From CAVXHQ01 sp963789535 (GTDB taxonomy: Bacteria; Pseudomonadota; Alphaproteobacteria; Rhodobacterales; Rhodobacteraceae): a DNA stretch of 64,000 nucleotides. A program made the position numbers and the translations under genes. The number at the start of each line of letters is the position of its first letter. Within the stretch, counting starts at the first letter, position 1. The stretch covers positions 310,001-374,000 of the forward strand of contig CAWBKU010000005.1 in assembly GCA_963789535.1 (NCBI GenBank), read 5' to 3'. This document shows positions 46,164 through 55,644 of this stretch, piece after piece. The notes beneath the pieces are model-generated. The model had not been told where the DNA came from. It did not search any database and was given only the letters and a program-made list of their open reading frames with translations.

Positions 46164-47690
46164 TCAGGCCCCCAGCCCGTAGATTTCGGAATATTTCGAC
46201 GTCAGATGCGCGATGTAGGGTTCGGGATCGAGGGCGCGGCCCGTCGCCTTCTCCAGCACTTCGTCGCGGGTATGTCGGCGCCCGTGACGGTGGACGTGCT
46301 CGGTCATCCATTCGCGGATCGGGGTATAGTCGGCGCGGGCAAGGCCGTCGGCAACCTTCGCATCCTCGCGCGCGGCGGCGAACAATTGCCCGGCCATGAC
46401 GTTGCCGATGGTATAATTGCAGAACGTGCCGATCTGCCCCGAGGACCAGTGCACGTCCTGCAACACGCCGAGGCGGTCGTTCGGCACGTCCAGATCGAAG
46501 TATTCCTTGATCCTGGCATTCCACGCCTCGGGCAAATCCTTCACCGCGAGGGATCCGTCGATCAGCGCCGCCTCGATCTCGACCCGCAGCATGATGTGGA
46601 AATCATAGGTCAGCTCGTCCGCCTCGACCCGGATGAACCCCGGCTGGACCCGGTTGACGCCGCGCCAGAACGCCTCGGCGTCGACGTCGCCCAGTTGCTC
46701 GGGGAACGCCGCCTGCGCTTGCGCGAAGTTCTGTTCCCAGAACTCGCGGCTGCGCCCCACCTGGTTCTCGAACAGGCGCGACTGGCTCTCGTGGGCGCCG
46801 AAACTGACGCCGCTGACGGCGTAGAGGCCGATCAGGTCGGTGGCGAGCGGGGTGCGCACGAACGCGGGGTCGGCGTATTGCTCGTACATCGCATGACCCG
46901 CCTCGTGCAGCGTTCCGAACAGGCTCCCGGGCATCCAGTCGTCGACGATGCGGGTGGTGATGCGCACGTCGTTGCGGGTGAACGACACCTCGAAGGGGTG
47001 CACGGTGAGGTCGAGCCTGCCGCGATTCAGGTCATAGCCCAGACGCTCGGCGAGCATCAGGCCGAAGGCGAGTTGCTTGTCCGCCGGATAGGCGCGTTCG
47101 AGGAAATCGGTGCGCGGTTGATCCTTGCCCTGCACCTCGCGCAAGAGCGGCAACAGCCCCTCGCGCAGACGCGCGAACAGCGGGGTGAGCGTCGCCATCG
47201 TCTCGCCCGGCTCGAACCGGTACATCAGCGCGTCATAGGGGTGGTCGGCGTAGCCGATGTGCCCGGCCATCTCGCGGTTCAGCGCGACGGTTTCCGTCAG
47301 CAGCGGCGCGAAGGCGGCGAAATCGGCGTTGCGGCGCGCCTCGGCCCAGATGTCGTGCCCGAGGCCGCCGAGTTCGGTGCGCTTGCGGATAAGGTCGGCA
47401 GGGATGGCGAGGTGATAGTCGATGGCGGCGCGGGTCTGGGCGCAGATCGCCCGCTCGACGCTGCCCGCCGCGTGGCCCTGCACCTCGGCCTCGGCGGCAT
47501 CCAGCAGCGACCGGGTTTCGTCCGACACCAGCGTATCGCGCGCCGCCCCCATCAGGGTCGCCATCTGTTTGGCACGGGTGGTCGAGCCGCCCGGCGGCAT
47601 CATCGTGTTGGCGTCCCAGGACAGGATCGACTTGGCGTTCAACAGGTCGTTGACCTGTCCCATGCGTTCGAGGAATTCGGCGTAACCCAT
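46164..47690 (-). CDS. M32-family carboxypeptidase (carboxypeptidase Taq type)
   Basis: 508 aa, the standard length. Zinc site HEAGH at residues 262-266 in SLFGTLHEAGHAMYEQYADP, with HPFEVSFTRNDVRITTR upstream and the Glu-containing GAHESQSRLFENQVGRS downstream. All are M32 signatures. It removes C-terminal residues (not Pro) from peptides in the cytoplasm. It is the promoter-proximal gene of the minus arm, divergent from the DUF4438 genes. Confidence 0.95.
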   Translation of the reverse strand: MGYAEFLERMGQVNDLLNAKSILSWDANTMMPPGGSTTRAKQMATLMGAARDTLVSDETRSLLDAAEAEVQGHAAGSVERAICAQTRAAIDYHLAIPADLIRKRTELGGLGHDIWAEARRNADFAAFAPLLTETVALNREMAGHIGYADHPYDALMYRFEPGETMATLTPLFARLREGLLPLLREVQGKDQPRTDFLERAYPADKQLAFGLMLAERLGYDLNRGRLDLTVHPFEVSFTRNDVRITTRIVDDWMPGSLFGTLHEAGHAMYEQYADPAFVRTPLATDLIGLYAVSGVSFGAHESQSRLFENQVGRSREFWEQNFAQAQAAFPEQLGDVDAEAFWRGVNRVQPGFIRVEADELTYDFHIMLRVEIEAALIDGSLAVKDLPEAWNARIKEYFDLDVPNDRLGVLQDVHWSSGQIGTFCNYTIGNVMAGQLFAAAREDAKVADGLARADYTPIREWMTEHVHRHGRRHTRDEVLEKATGRALDPEPYIAHLTSKYSEIYGLGA

Positions 47691-47752
47691 TGGTATCGTG
47701 ATACTCCCCCAGAGCGAGGCGGTTGCGGCAGCAGCGGCGCCCCATAGTGAAA

Positions 47753-47771
47753 ATTGTCGGTTGTCGACAAT
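47753..47771. promoter_or_regulatory. Palindromic operator candidate between the two arms of the catabolic island
   Basis: ATTGTCG-GTTGT-CGACAAT is a perfect 7-bp inverted repeat. Inside it, TTGTCGACAA (47761-47770) is also a perfect palindrome. It lies in the 166-bp gap between the M32 gene and the first DUF4438 gene. The T-GT/AC-A half-site arrangement resembles sites of GntR regulators of the FCD type, and the only regulator of the island (41387-42094) is of that type. Assignment is inference. Confidence 0.5.
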
Positions 47772-47856
47772 CTACATTGAAACTATCGTGTGAGTCGAAC
47801 GCCCTTGTCAAGCAGCGATGGGGGCGCGCCAGAGCCACAATAAGCGAGGGGGCCGG

Positions 47857-48720
47857 ATGCGCGACAGCCTGAGGTGGAACGACGACGCCCTCGTGGAAAT
47901 GGCCGTCACCGGACAGGTGAGCGCGCCAACGATGCGCCCGAACGGCTATGTCCACTGGCCCGACGGCAAGGGCGTCGTGCTGCCCGGCATGTCGGGCATC
48001 GCCTATAACGCCCGCGTCGGCGACCGCGCCTTCGGCTGGGCGGGCGACCACGTCGAACCGGGGGTGAGCATCGCCAACCCGGTCGAGATGCAGGATTTCG
48101 CGCTGCACTACCTCACCTGCATCGGCAACGAGGCCACGGTGACGAGCGGTCTGGCAAAGGGCGCCAAGGGCATCGTGACGGGCGAGCATGCGCGGCTGCT
48201 GGTCGACTTTGCGCCCGAGGTTCTGGACGACATCATGATCGGCGATGCGGTCCAGATCCGCGCCGTCGGGCGCGGCATCGCCCTGACCGACTGGCCGGAT
48301 CTGGAGTTCAAGAAGACCTCACCCGCGCTGGCGCATGGCTATGGTCTGCGGGTCGAGAACGGGCAGGTGATCTGTCCCGTGGCGATGGAATTGCCCGCAC
48401 GGATCATGGGGTCGGGGGCGGAACTGAACGCGGAATACGTCGATCAGGATCTGATGTCGGGCGACCGCGCGCTGATGGCCGACCTCGGCATCGACCAGAT
48501 GCGCCTCGGCGACCTCATCGCGATCCGCGACGTCGATCACCGGTTCGGGCGCAGCTACCGCGAGGGGATGGTGGCGATCTGCCTGTGCATCCATGGCGAT
48601 TCGGTGATGACCGGCCACGGCCCCGGCATCCTGACGCTCATCACCGGCCCTGCCGACCGGCTCGGGTTCGCGGTCGAGCCCGGCGCCAATATCGCCAGTT
48701 TCTGCAAGATGGGGGGCTGA
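47857..48720 (+). CDS. DUF4438-domain protein, first of a tandem pair
   Basis: 287 aa from ATG 47857 with GAGGGGG upstream; an ATG at 47818 is less suited. The domain signature GMSGIAYNARVGDRAFGWAG followed by DHVEPGVSIANP is clear, with CIGNEATVTSGLAKGAKGIV and the C-terminal GHGPGILTLITGPADRL. DUF4438 proteins are cytoplasmic, small and uncharacterised. It heads the plus arm; one base separates it from its partner at 48722. Confidence 0.8.
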   Translation: MRDSLRWNDDALVEMAVTGQVSAPTMRPNGYVHWPDGKGVVLPGMSGIAYNARVGDRAFGWAGDHVEPGVSIANPVEMQDFALHYLTCIGNEATVTSGLAKGAKGIVTGEHARLLVDFAPEVLDDIMIGDAVQIRAVGRGIALTDWPDLEFKKTSPALAHGYGLRVENGQVICPVAMELPARIMGSGAELNAEYVDQDLMSGDRALMADLGIDQMRLGDLIAIRDVDHRFGRSYREGMVAICLCIHGDSVMTGHGPGILTLITGPADRLGFAVEPGANIASFCKMGG

Positions 48721-48721
48721 G

Positions 48722-49599
48722 ATGCCGGATACCAACGAAGCCGACCTCGTCTGCGTTTCGGTCGCGGGGGCCATCGCGCATCCCGGTTTCGCGGGCCTGC
48801 CGGCAGAGCCCTATCGCCTCGCCTCGGACGGGGTGCCCTTCCTGCTGCCGACCTACGGCGGCATCGTCTACAACGTCTCGACCGGCGACCGCGCCTTCGG
48901 CTGGGCCGCCGATTGCATCCATCCGGGTGTCAGCATCCGTCAGGCCGACGACCTCAAGAACCGGGGCCTCAACGTGTTCGCCTGCGTCGGCAACCGGGCG
49001 AAAGTCATGACCGGCGCTGCTGCGGGGACCACCGGCATCGTGACCGGCAAATCGGGGCGGTTCTCGGAACAGGTGATCGTGCATTTCCCGCGCGAGGCGC
49101 GGACGCGGATGGCGGTGGGCGACCAGATCGTGATCCGCTCGGAAGGGGTCGGCATGGTCCTGACCGAGCATCCGGACGTCGTGCTCAAGGGCCTGTCCCC
49201 GACGCTGCTCGCCAAGATGGACGCGCGGACGGACGGTGCGCGTCGATCTCCTTCGGCGTCGCCGCCCGCATCCCGCCGCACCTCGTCGGCGCGGGCCTCG
49301 GCCTGACGTCCGAGGGCGGCAGCCTGCACCTGCAAACGACCGACAAGGCGGAACTGGCGAAACACGGCCTCGACGCGCTGCGCCTCGGCGATCTCGTGGC
49401 GCTGGAGGACATCGACAGCCGCTATAACCACGGCTACCTGCGCGGCGCGCTCGCCATCGGGGCGATCTGCGCGACGGACGGGCCGCGCGCGGGCTACGGG
49501 CCGGGGATCACCATCCTGATGACGGCGCCCGCCGGGCAACTGGCCGCGCACGCGGCACCCGGCGCCAACATCGCCGACCTGCTGGCGCTGGAGGGCTGA
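48722..49599 (+). pseudogene. DUF4438-domain protein, second of a tandem pair; frameshift near 49237
   Basis: A paralogue of the preceding gene: TYGGIVYNVSTGDRAFGWAA with DCIHPGVSIRQA, then CVGNRAKVMTGAAAGTTGIV. After MDARTDGA the frame breaks. SISFGVAARIPPHLVGAGLG and GPGITILMTAPAGQLAAHAA continue in another frame to 49599. One base is missing at about 49237; the corrected length is about 292 aa. The two proteins may form a hetero-oligomer, but that is a guess. Confidence 0.8.
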
Positions 49600-49602
49600 G
49601 CC

Positions 49603-50680
49603 ATGATCCCGATGACCGCCGTGACGCGCGACAGCCTCGACGCCTTCATGTTTGCGGGCTTCCGCACCCTCGGCCTGTCCGACGCCGACGCCCGCCTCTT
49701 TGCCGATGCGCTGATCTTTTCCGAACTGCGGTTCCATCCCGGCCACGGGCAGGGGGTCAAACGGCTTCGGCGCTATCACGAGCGCATCTCGCAAGGCCTC
49801 GTCGATCCGCAGGCGACGTGGGAGGTGGTGAAGGAAAGCCCGGCCCTCGCCCTGGTGGACGCTCACAACGGCATCGGCACGGTGGCGGCGTCGCGCGCGA
49901 TGCGGCTCGCCATCGACAAGGCAAAGGTCTGCGGCATCGGGCAGGTGGTGGTGCGCAACTCGACACACTACGGCAGCAGCGCCGTGCACGCCTGTCAGGC
50001 CGCCGAGGCGGGCTGCATCGGCATCTCGATGACCAACGCCGGGCCGGAAATGGCGCCCTGGGGCGCGCGCGAGGGCGCGGTGGGGACCAACCCCTGGGGC
50101 ATCGCCGCGCCGACCGACCGGGGGTTTCCCGCCGTCATGGACATCGCGCTGACCACCGCAGGCAAGGGCATGATGCAATGGCACGCGCGCGAGGGGCGCG
50201 CGATGCCGCTCGACTGGGCGCTGACGCCCGAGGGGCACGAGACCGACGACCCGGACGCCGCGATGGCCGGCGCGCTCCTCGGGATCGGCACCTACAAGGG
50301 ATACGGTCTGGCGTTCATGACCGACGTGCTGACCGGGGTGATCGGCGGCGGTGGGTTCGGACTGAAGCCTTATGCGGACCCCGCGAAACTGGACGTGAGC
50401 CATACGCTGACCGCGATCGACATCGACGTGGTTCCAGCCGCTCGACGATTTCCGCGCCCGGATGGGCCTGTTCGCCGACATGGTGAAATCGCGCGCCCTG
50501 CGGCCCGGGTTCTCGGAAATCCTGCTGCCGGGCGAACAGGAGGCGCGTCGTGCCGCCGCCAAGTCGCAGGCGGGCGTGCCGCTCGACGACGCGGTGCTGG
50601 CCGACCTGCGGGCGCTGGCGACCGAGATCGGCATCGACGCCGAGATAATCGCCACCGGCCCGTGGGAGGGCGTGTTGTGA
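49603..50680 (+). pseudogene. Malate/L-lactate dehydrogenase family (Ldh_2) oxidoreductase, frameshift near 50430
   Basis: ATG 49603 after GGAGGG. The family carries out NAD(P)-dependent reduction of 2-keto acids or cyclic imino acids. Conserved pieces: RFHPGHGQGVKRLRRY, VDAHNGIGTVAASRAMRLAI, VVRNSTHYGSSAVHACQAA (catalytic His), GTNPWGIAAPTDRG and GIGTYKGYGLAFMTDVLTGV. After LTAIDID the frame shifts: WFQPLDDFRARMGLFADMVK and RPGFSEILLPGEQEARR are in another frame to TGA 50680. One extra base near 50430 explains it; corrected length is 358 aa. Confidence 0.85.
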
Positions 50681-51819
50681 CCCCCCTGCCCGCCCCTTTC
50701 CGCGCCATGCTGCGCGACCGCCTCAGCGCGCGGGCGCAAACGGCGGGTCTCGACGGCCTGCTGCTGCTGGCGCCGGGCAACGTCGGCTATGCCTCGGGGT
50801 GGAAGTTCTCGATCCACGAGCGGCCGATGGGCCTGTGGCTGCCGGGGGGTGGCGACCCGGTGCTGTTCGTCCCGCATCTGGAACTGGAAAACGCCGAGGC
50901 CGTGCCTGGCGTCACCGTCCGCACCTATCCCGAGTTTCCGGGAGAGGTGCCGCCTGTCCTGTCGATGCTCGCAGAGACCGGCGCGAAACGGATCGGCATC
51001 GACAGCCTCGACGCCTCTCTGCTCGCCCCCGCGCGGGACATCGCCCGCATCGACCTGACCGACCACTGCCTGCCCGAACGCAGCGTCAAGCACCCAGAGG
51101 AACTGGTCCTGCACCGCGAGGCCGCGCGCTTTGCCGATATGGTCCTCGAACGGTTCCGTGCCGTGGCGGGCGACATGATCGCGCAGGGGGCGACGGAACT
51201 GGACCTCGAGGCCGATTGCACGGGCCACGCCCGCGCGGCGATGGCGACACAGCATAACGCGGCCTTTGCGGGCACCAAGATGGGGATCACCTCCTCGGTC
51301 CACTCCGGCCCCCGCGCCGCCCTGCCGCATGGTGCGGTGTTGCACCGCGTCCCGCAGCCGGGCGAGCCGATCATCGTCGGCATCGGCGCGAGCCTTGGCG
51401 GCTATCACGCCGAAAGTGCGGCGACCTTCGTTCTGGGCGACCTGAGCGCCGACCAGCGCCACGTGATGACCGCGATGGCCGCGTCGAACGACGCCACCCG
51501 CGATGCCCTTGCGCGCCGCCTGACCTGCGCTGCGGTGAACGCGGCCGCCCTCGCCCCGATCCGCGCGGCGGGCCTCGGCGCCGCGATCCGCCACCGGATC
51601 GGGCACGGCATGGGCGTCGAGGGGCACGAGGCGCCGTGGTTGTCCATCGGCGATCCCACGCCCACCGCCCCCGGCATGGTGTTTTCCTGCGAGCCGGGCG
51701 TCTACCGCCCCGGCCACGACGGCTGGCGCACCATCGAGACGCTGATCGTCACCGACGGCGCCACCGAGACGCCCAGCCGGTTCCAGTCCACCCACGATTT
51801 CGATTCCCGCGTCCTATAG
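50677..51819 (+). CDS. M24-family (creatinase/aminopeptidase P-like) hydrolase with altered metal site
   Basis: 380 aa from GTG 50677, which overlaps the previous stop by 4 bp. The N-terminal creatinase-type domain is about 1-150; the pita-bread domain follows. Of the five usual metal ligands, His310 (RIGHGMGVEGHE), Glu339 (FSCEPGVY) and Glu354 remain. The first Asp position is Gly235 (IIVGIGASL) and the second is Glu246 (GYHAES). It may therefore be non-metallo, as creatinase is, or bind one metal. Related M24 enzymes open amide rings (ectoine hydrolase DoeA). Substrate unknown. Confidence 0.85.
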   Translation: MTPLPAPFRAMLRDRLSARAQTAGLDGLLLLAPGNVGYASGWKFSIHERPMGLWLPGGGDPVLFVPHLELENAEAVPGVTVRTYPEFPGEVPPVLSMLAETGAKRIGIDSLDASLLAPARDIARIDLTDHCLPERSVKHPEELVLHREAARFADMVLERFRAVAGDMIAQGATELDLEADCTGHARAAMATQHNAAFAGTKMGITSSVHSGPRAALPHGAVLHRVPQPGEPIIVGIGASLGGYHAESAATFVLGDLSADQRHVMTAMAASNDATRDALARRLTCAAVNAAALAPIRAAGLGAAIRHRIGHGMGVEGHEAPWLSIGDPTPTAPGMVFSCEPGVYRPGHDGWRTIETLIVTDGATETPSRFQSTHDFDSRVL

Positions 51820-51828
51820 GAGCCGCAG

Positions 51829-53050
51829 ATGCCCGAACCCGCAGCCTGGCGTTACCAGAAGATCACCAAACCGATGTTCGACACAGCCCCCGAGGACACG
51901 ATCCTCGCCGGCCGGATCGTGCCCATCGTCGGCGACATGATCGAGGACGGCTTCGTGCAGATGCAGGGTGGCACCATCGTCGCCATCGGCCCGCGCGCCG
52001 ACATGCCAAAGGGGCGCGTCACCGAGACCGGCGGCACGATCATGCCCGGCATGATCAACAGCCACGCGCACCTGAACTGGGACGGCATCCACGACCTCGC
52101 GCGGCAGTCGATGGACGATCCGAAACCGATCAGCGCCTTCAAGGCGGCGGGCAACATGCTGAAATCCCTGCGCGCGGGCATCACCATGGTCCGCGATCTG
52201 GGGTTCCACGACATGAACCTCTATTCCAAGCAGGCGGTCGAGCAAGGGATATTCCCCGGTCCGCGCCTGAAGGTCTGCGGCAACGCGATCATCCAGACCG
52301 GCGGGCACACCTACTGGGTCTGCCGCGAGGCGAGCGGGCGCGGACGAGATGCGCCGCGCGGTGCGCGAGCAGGTGAAGGGCGGCGCCGATCTCATCAAGA
52401 TCATGGCCTGCCACGATACGCTCGAATTCACCGACGAGGAGTTGCACGCGGTCATCGACGAGGCGCACCGCAACCGTCTGCCGGTCACGGCACACGCGAC
52501 CTACGACGCCTGCATCGCCCGCGTCGCGCTGGCCGGTGTCGACTGCATCGAGCATGGCGGCAGCATGTCCGACAGCACCATCGACATCCTGCTGGACAAG
52601 AAACTCCCCATCGTCACGACGTTCGCGCCCCTCGTGCAGCAGAGCCAGCCCGAGATCGCGCGGAAATTCGGCATCCCCGAGTGGAAGATCGAGGAGCGGA
52701 TCAAGGCCGTCGCCGACCCGTCCCGCTACGAGGGGCTGAAGAATGCGGCGCGGCGCGGCGTGCCCATCGTCTTCGGCACCGACGCAGGCAGCCCGGCGGT
52801 CGAGCACGACGTGATCGCGCCGGAACTCGCGCATATGGTCAAGGTCGGGGTCTGCCCGGACAATCTGGACGCGCTGGCGTCGATCACCCTCCGGGCCGCA
52901 GCCGTGTCGAAGATGGACCACCTGATCGGCAGCCTCGAGGTCGGCAAGGAGGCCGACATCATCGTCGTGGACGGCAATCCGGTGGACGACCTGTTCGCTC
53001 TCGAACGGGTGCGCACGACCTTCATCGCCGGCAAGAGGATGCACGGATGA
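51829..53050 (+). pseudogene. Amidohydrolase (imidazolonepropionase/prolidase-like), frameshift near 52339
   Basis: ATG 51829 with AGGAG 6 bases before. Metal-dependent amidohydrolase: HxH at residues 79 and 81 (MPGMINSHAHLNWDG). Then a frame change after WVCREASG. ADEMRRAVREQVKGGADLIK continues with His in PVTAHATYDACIARVALAG, CIEHGGSMSD and the Asp in PIVFGTDAGSPAVEHD, ending at 53050. One extra C near 52339 restores 406 aa. Such enzymes hydrolyse cyclic amides, Xaa-Pro dipeptides or chlorinated rings. Overlaps the aminotransferase start by 4 bp. Confidence 0.85.
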
Positions 53051-54223
53051 GCCTGCTCAACGACCGTATCGCCCCCCGCATCGTCGAAGAGGACGGCAGC
53101 TACCGCACGAAGATGCTCGGCATCGCGGCGGGGATGAAGGACGTGATCGCCCTGGGACGCGGCGACCCCGATTTCCACACGCCCGCCCATATCGTCGACG
53201 CCGCCAAGGCCGCGCTCGACGCCAATGCGCACCACTACACCGGTCCCACCGGCCTGCCCGCGCTGCGCAGCGCCATCGCCGCCGACCTCGCGGCGAGTTA
53301 CGGTCTCGACTATACTGCCGACGAGATCGTGGTGACGGCGGGCGTGCAGGAAAGCATCATGCTGACCATGCTCGCCCTCTGCGCGCCGGGCGACGAGGTG
53401 CTCATCACCTCGCCGCGCTTTACCACCTATGACACCGCCGTTCACCTGTGTGGCGGCGTGCCGGTACCGGTGCCGACGCACGAGGCGGACGACTTCGCGC
53501 TGAGCGTCGCCGAAATCGAGGCACGGATCACGCCCCGCACGCGGATGTTCGTGATGGTCTCGCCCAACAATCCGACGGGCGCCGTGACGCCGCCCGACGT
53601 GATCCGGCAGATCGCCGATCTCGCCGTGAAACACGACATCCTCATCGTTGCGGACGAGATCTATGCGAAGATGATCTATGCCCCGAACGCGCATCTGAGC
53701 ATCGCCACCCTGCCGGGGATGAAGGAGCGGACGATCACACTCAACGGGTTTTCCAAGACCTATGCGATGACCGGCTGGCGGGTCGGCTATCTCGCGGCGC
53801 CGCTGGATTTCGTGGAGAAGATCACCGAGCCGCGCCACACCCTTTCGATCAACACCTGCACGATCAGCCAGCACGCCGCGCTGGCCGCATTGACCGGCCC
53901 GCAGGAGCCGCTGCGACGCGATGCTCGCCGAATACGCCGAGCGGCGCGACTGGCTCATGCCCGCGCTCACCGGGGCGGGGTTCACCTACGGCCATCCGGG
54001 CGGGGCGTTCTATATCTATACCAACATCTCCTCGACGGGCATGGCGGCGCCCGCGTTCTGCGAGGCGCTGCTGCGCGAGACCGGCGTGATGCTGTTTCCC
54101 GGAACGATGTTCGGCGACGACAGCACCGATTATATCCGCATCAGTTATCTCCAGCCGCTCCCGCTCATTCAGGAGGCGATGCGCCGCATCACCGGCTTTG
54201 CACGCAAGGCGCGCGCGGCATGA
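53047..54223 (+). pseudogene. PLP-dependent aminotransferase, class I/II, frameshift near 53920
   Basis: Start ATG 53047. PLP lysine in TLNGFSKTYAMTGWRVGYL; SPNNPTGAVTPPDVIRQ, VADEIYAKMIYAPN; N-terminal GRGDPDFHTPAHIVDAA. After GPQEPLR the frame is lost; MLAEYAERRDWLMPALTGAG and the C-terminus (GDDSTDYIRISYLQPLPL) are in another frame to 54223. One extra A near 53920 explains it; corrected length is 391 aa. Paralogue of the gene at 44984-46162. Confidence 0.88.
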
Positions 54224-55644
54224 GCGGACCGGACCCGAAGGACAAGTTCGTCGGCTGCCAGATCAGCCCGATTTCCTTCGTCGACGAAGGCGTCGAGGCG
54301 GTGCTCGACACCCTCCAGAACCGCGCGGGCGTCAATGTCCTGATGCTGGGGACCGTGTCATGGCTCGGCCTGAAATCGGGGCGCTCGATCAGCCACGAGT
54401 TGGACGGCTGGCCCGACCATGGCGTCCCCGAACCCTACCAGATGCAGGGCGGCGCCTATTTCGACCCCGATCCGCGCTATTACCGCGACACCTTCATGGC
54501 CGACTACCGCAGCCGCGATCCCGAGTTCGAGGGCAAGGACATCCTGAAGATGGTCATCCCCGCCGCCCATGCGCGGGGGATGAAGGTCTATGTCGAGTTG
54601 ATGGAGCCGTTCTTCAAATACGCGGGCCACGGCTCGGCGGCGGCGGTGAACATCCCCGGTCTGCCGCAGGCGATGGAGGTCGACATCTTTGGCCGTCTGG
54701 GGGGTGAGCCGAGCACCTCCAATCCGGGCTACCGACGCTGGATCCATTCGATGATCGAGGATCAGGTGCGCAATCACGCCCTCGACGGGTTCATGTGGTG
54801 CAACGAGCGCAACTCGCCGCTCGACACGTTGATCCAGGGCGGCTGCCCCGGCGACTTCTCGGCCCCCGCCCGCGCCGAGGCCGAGGCGCGCGGCGTGAAC
54901 GCCGAGGCGTGCCGTCAGGCGCTGCTGCGGCTCTACGATTTCTGTCAGGAGGCCGCGGCGGGCAAGGCGTTCGTGGACGGCAGCCTCGTCACGTTCCTGC
55001 GGGTGCTGTTCGACAACCCCGAGGCGCTGGTCTGGGAGAAGTTCTGGCTCGAGCGGAACAAGGATCTCGACCGCGAGCTCTACGGCCTCGTGAAATGGTG
55101 CAAGCCCGACCTGCCGTTCGGCCTCAACATCTGGAACCGCAACCATTTCAACCTGATACGCCGGGCGCAATGGCCCTGGGCCGAACAGGTCCGCTATGCC
55201 GATTTCGTGAAGCCGATCACCTATCAGCATCAGGCGGGTGAGGTCTGGGCAAAGGAGCTGTCATTCTTCCGCAAGACGGTGCTGCGCGATTTCACCCCCG
55301 ACGAGGCGACGCGCGGCCTGTTCCGCATCCTCGGCCTGAACGAGGCCGCGTTCGACGACATCGTCGGCGCGGGCATGGACCCCGATACCTACGTCTTCGG
55401 CCAATGTGCCGACGCGCTGCGCGGCGTCGACGGCGGCGCCCGGGTCTATATGGGGATCGGCGTCGACGCCCCCCGCTCACGGCCCGATACGGCGAAAATG
55501 ACGCGCGACATCGCCTATCGCTCGGTCAAGGCGACCTACCGCGCGGGCGGGCACGGCGTCGTGCTGTCGCCCAACTATACCTCGATGCGCCTCGACCACC
55601 TCGACGGCGTGGGCGAGGCGCTTGGCGAACTGGGCCTGAAATGA
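54220..55644 (+). CDS. Uncharacterised protein, possible TIM-barrel glycoside-hydrolase-like
   Basis: 474 aa; not recognised with certainty. The start MSGPDPKDKFVGCQISPISF and repeated beta-strand/helix pattern (GVNVLMLGTVSWLGL, KVYVELMEPFFKYAGHG, DGFMWCNERNSPLDTL, GLNIWNRNHFNL, ADFVKPITYQHQAGEV) resemble TIM-barrel glycosidases. Acidic residues at strand ends (VELMEP, WCNER) could be catalytic. It carries no signal peptide, so it would act on an imported compound. Translationally coupled to its neighbours by 4-bp overlaps (54220, 55641). The best candidate in the window for a new enzyme. Confidence 0.6.
   Translation: MSGPDPKDKFVGCQISPISFVDEGVEAVLDTLQNRAGVNVLMLGTVSWLGLKSGRSISHELDGWPDHGVPEPYQMQGGAYFDPDPRYYRDTFMADYRSRDPEFEGKDILKMVIPAAHARGMKVYVELMEPFFKYAGHGSAAAVNIPGLPQAMEVDIFGRLGGEPSTSNPGYRRWIHSMIEDQVRNHALDGFMWCNERNSPLDTLIQGGCPGDFSAPARAEAEARGVNAEACRQALLRLYDFCQEAAAGKAFVDGSLVTFLRVLFDNPEALVWEKFWLERNKDLDRELYGLVKWCKPDLPFGLNIWNRNHFNLIRRAQWPWAEQVRYADFVKPITYQHQAGEVWAKELSFFRKTVLRDFTPDEATRGLFRILGLNEAAFDDIVGAGMDPDTYVFGQCADALRGVDGGARVYMGIGVDAPRSRPDTAKMTRDIAYRSVKATYRAGGHGVVLSPNYTSMRLDHLDGVGEALGELGLK

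Noticed and set aside
43499..51819. The island as an ectoine degradation cluster (aspartoacylase-like, M24, aminotransferase, GntR)
   Set aside because: Ornithine-cyclodeaminase-like, semialdehyde dehydrogenase and ectoine transporter genes are missing, and many unrelated genes are interleaved. Only a mechanistic resemblance is kept.
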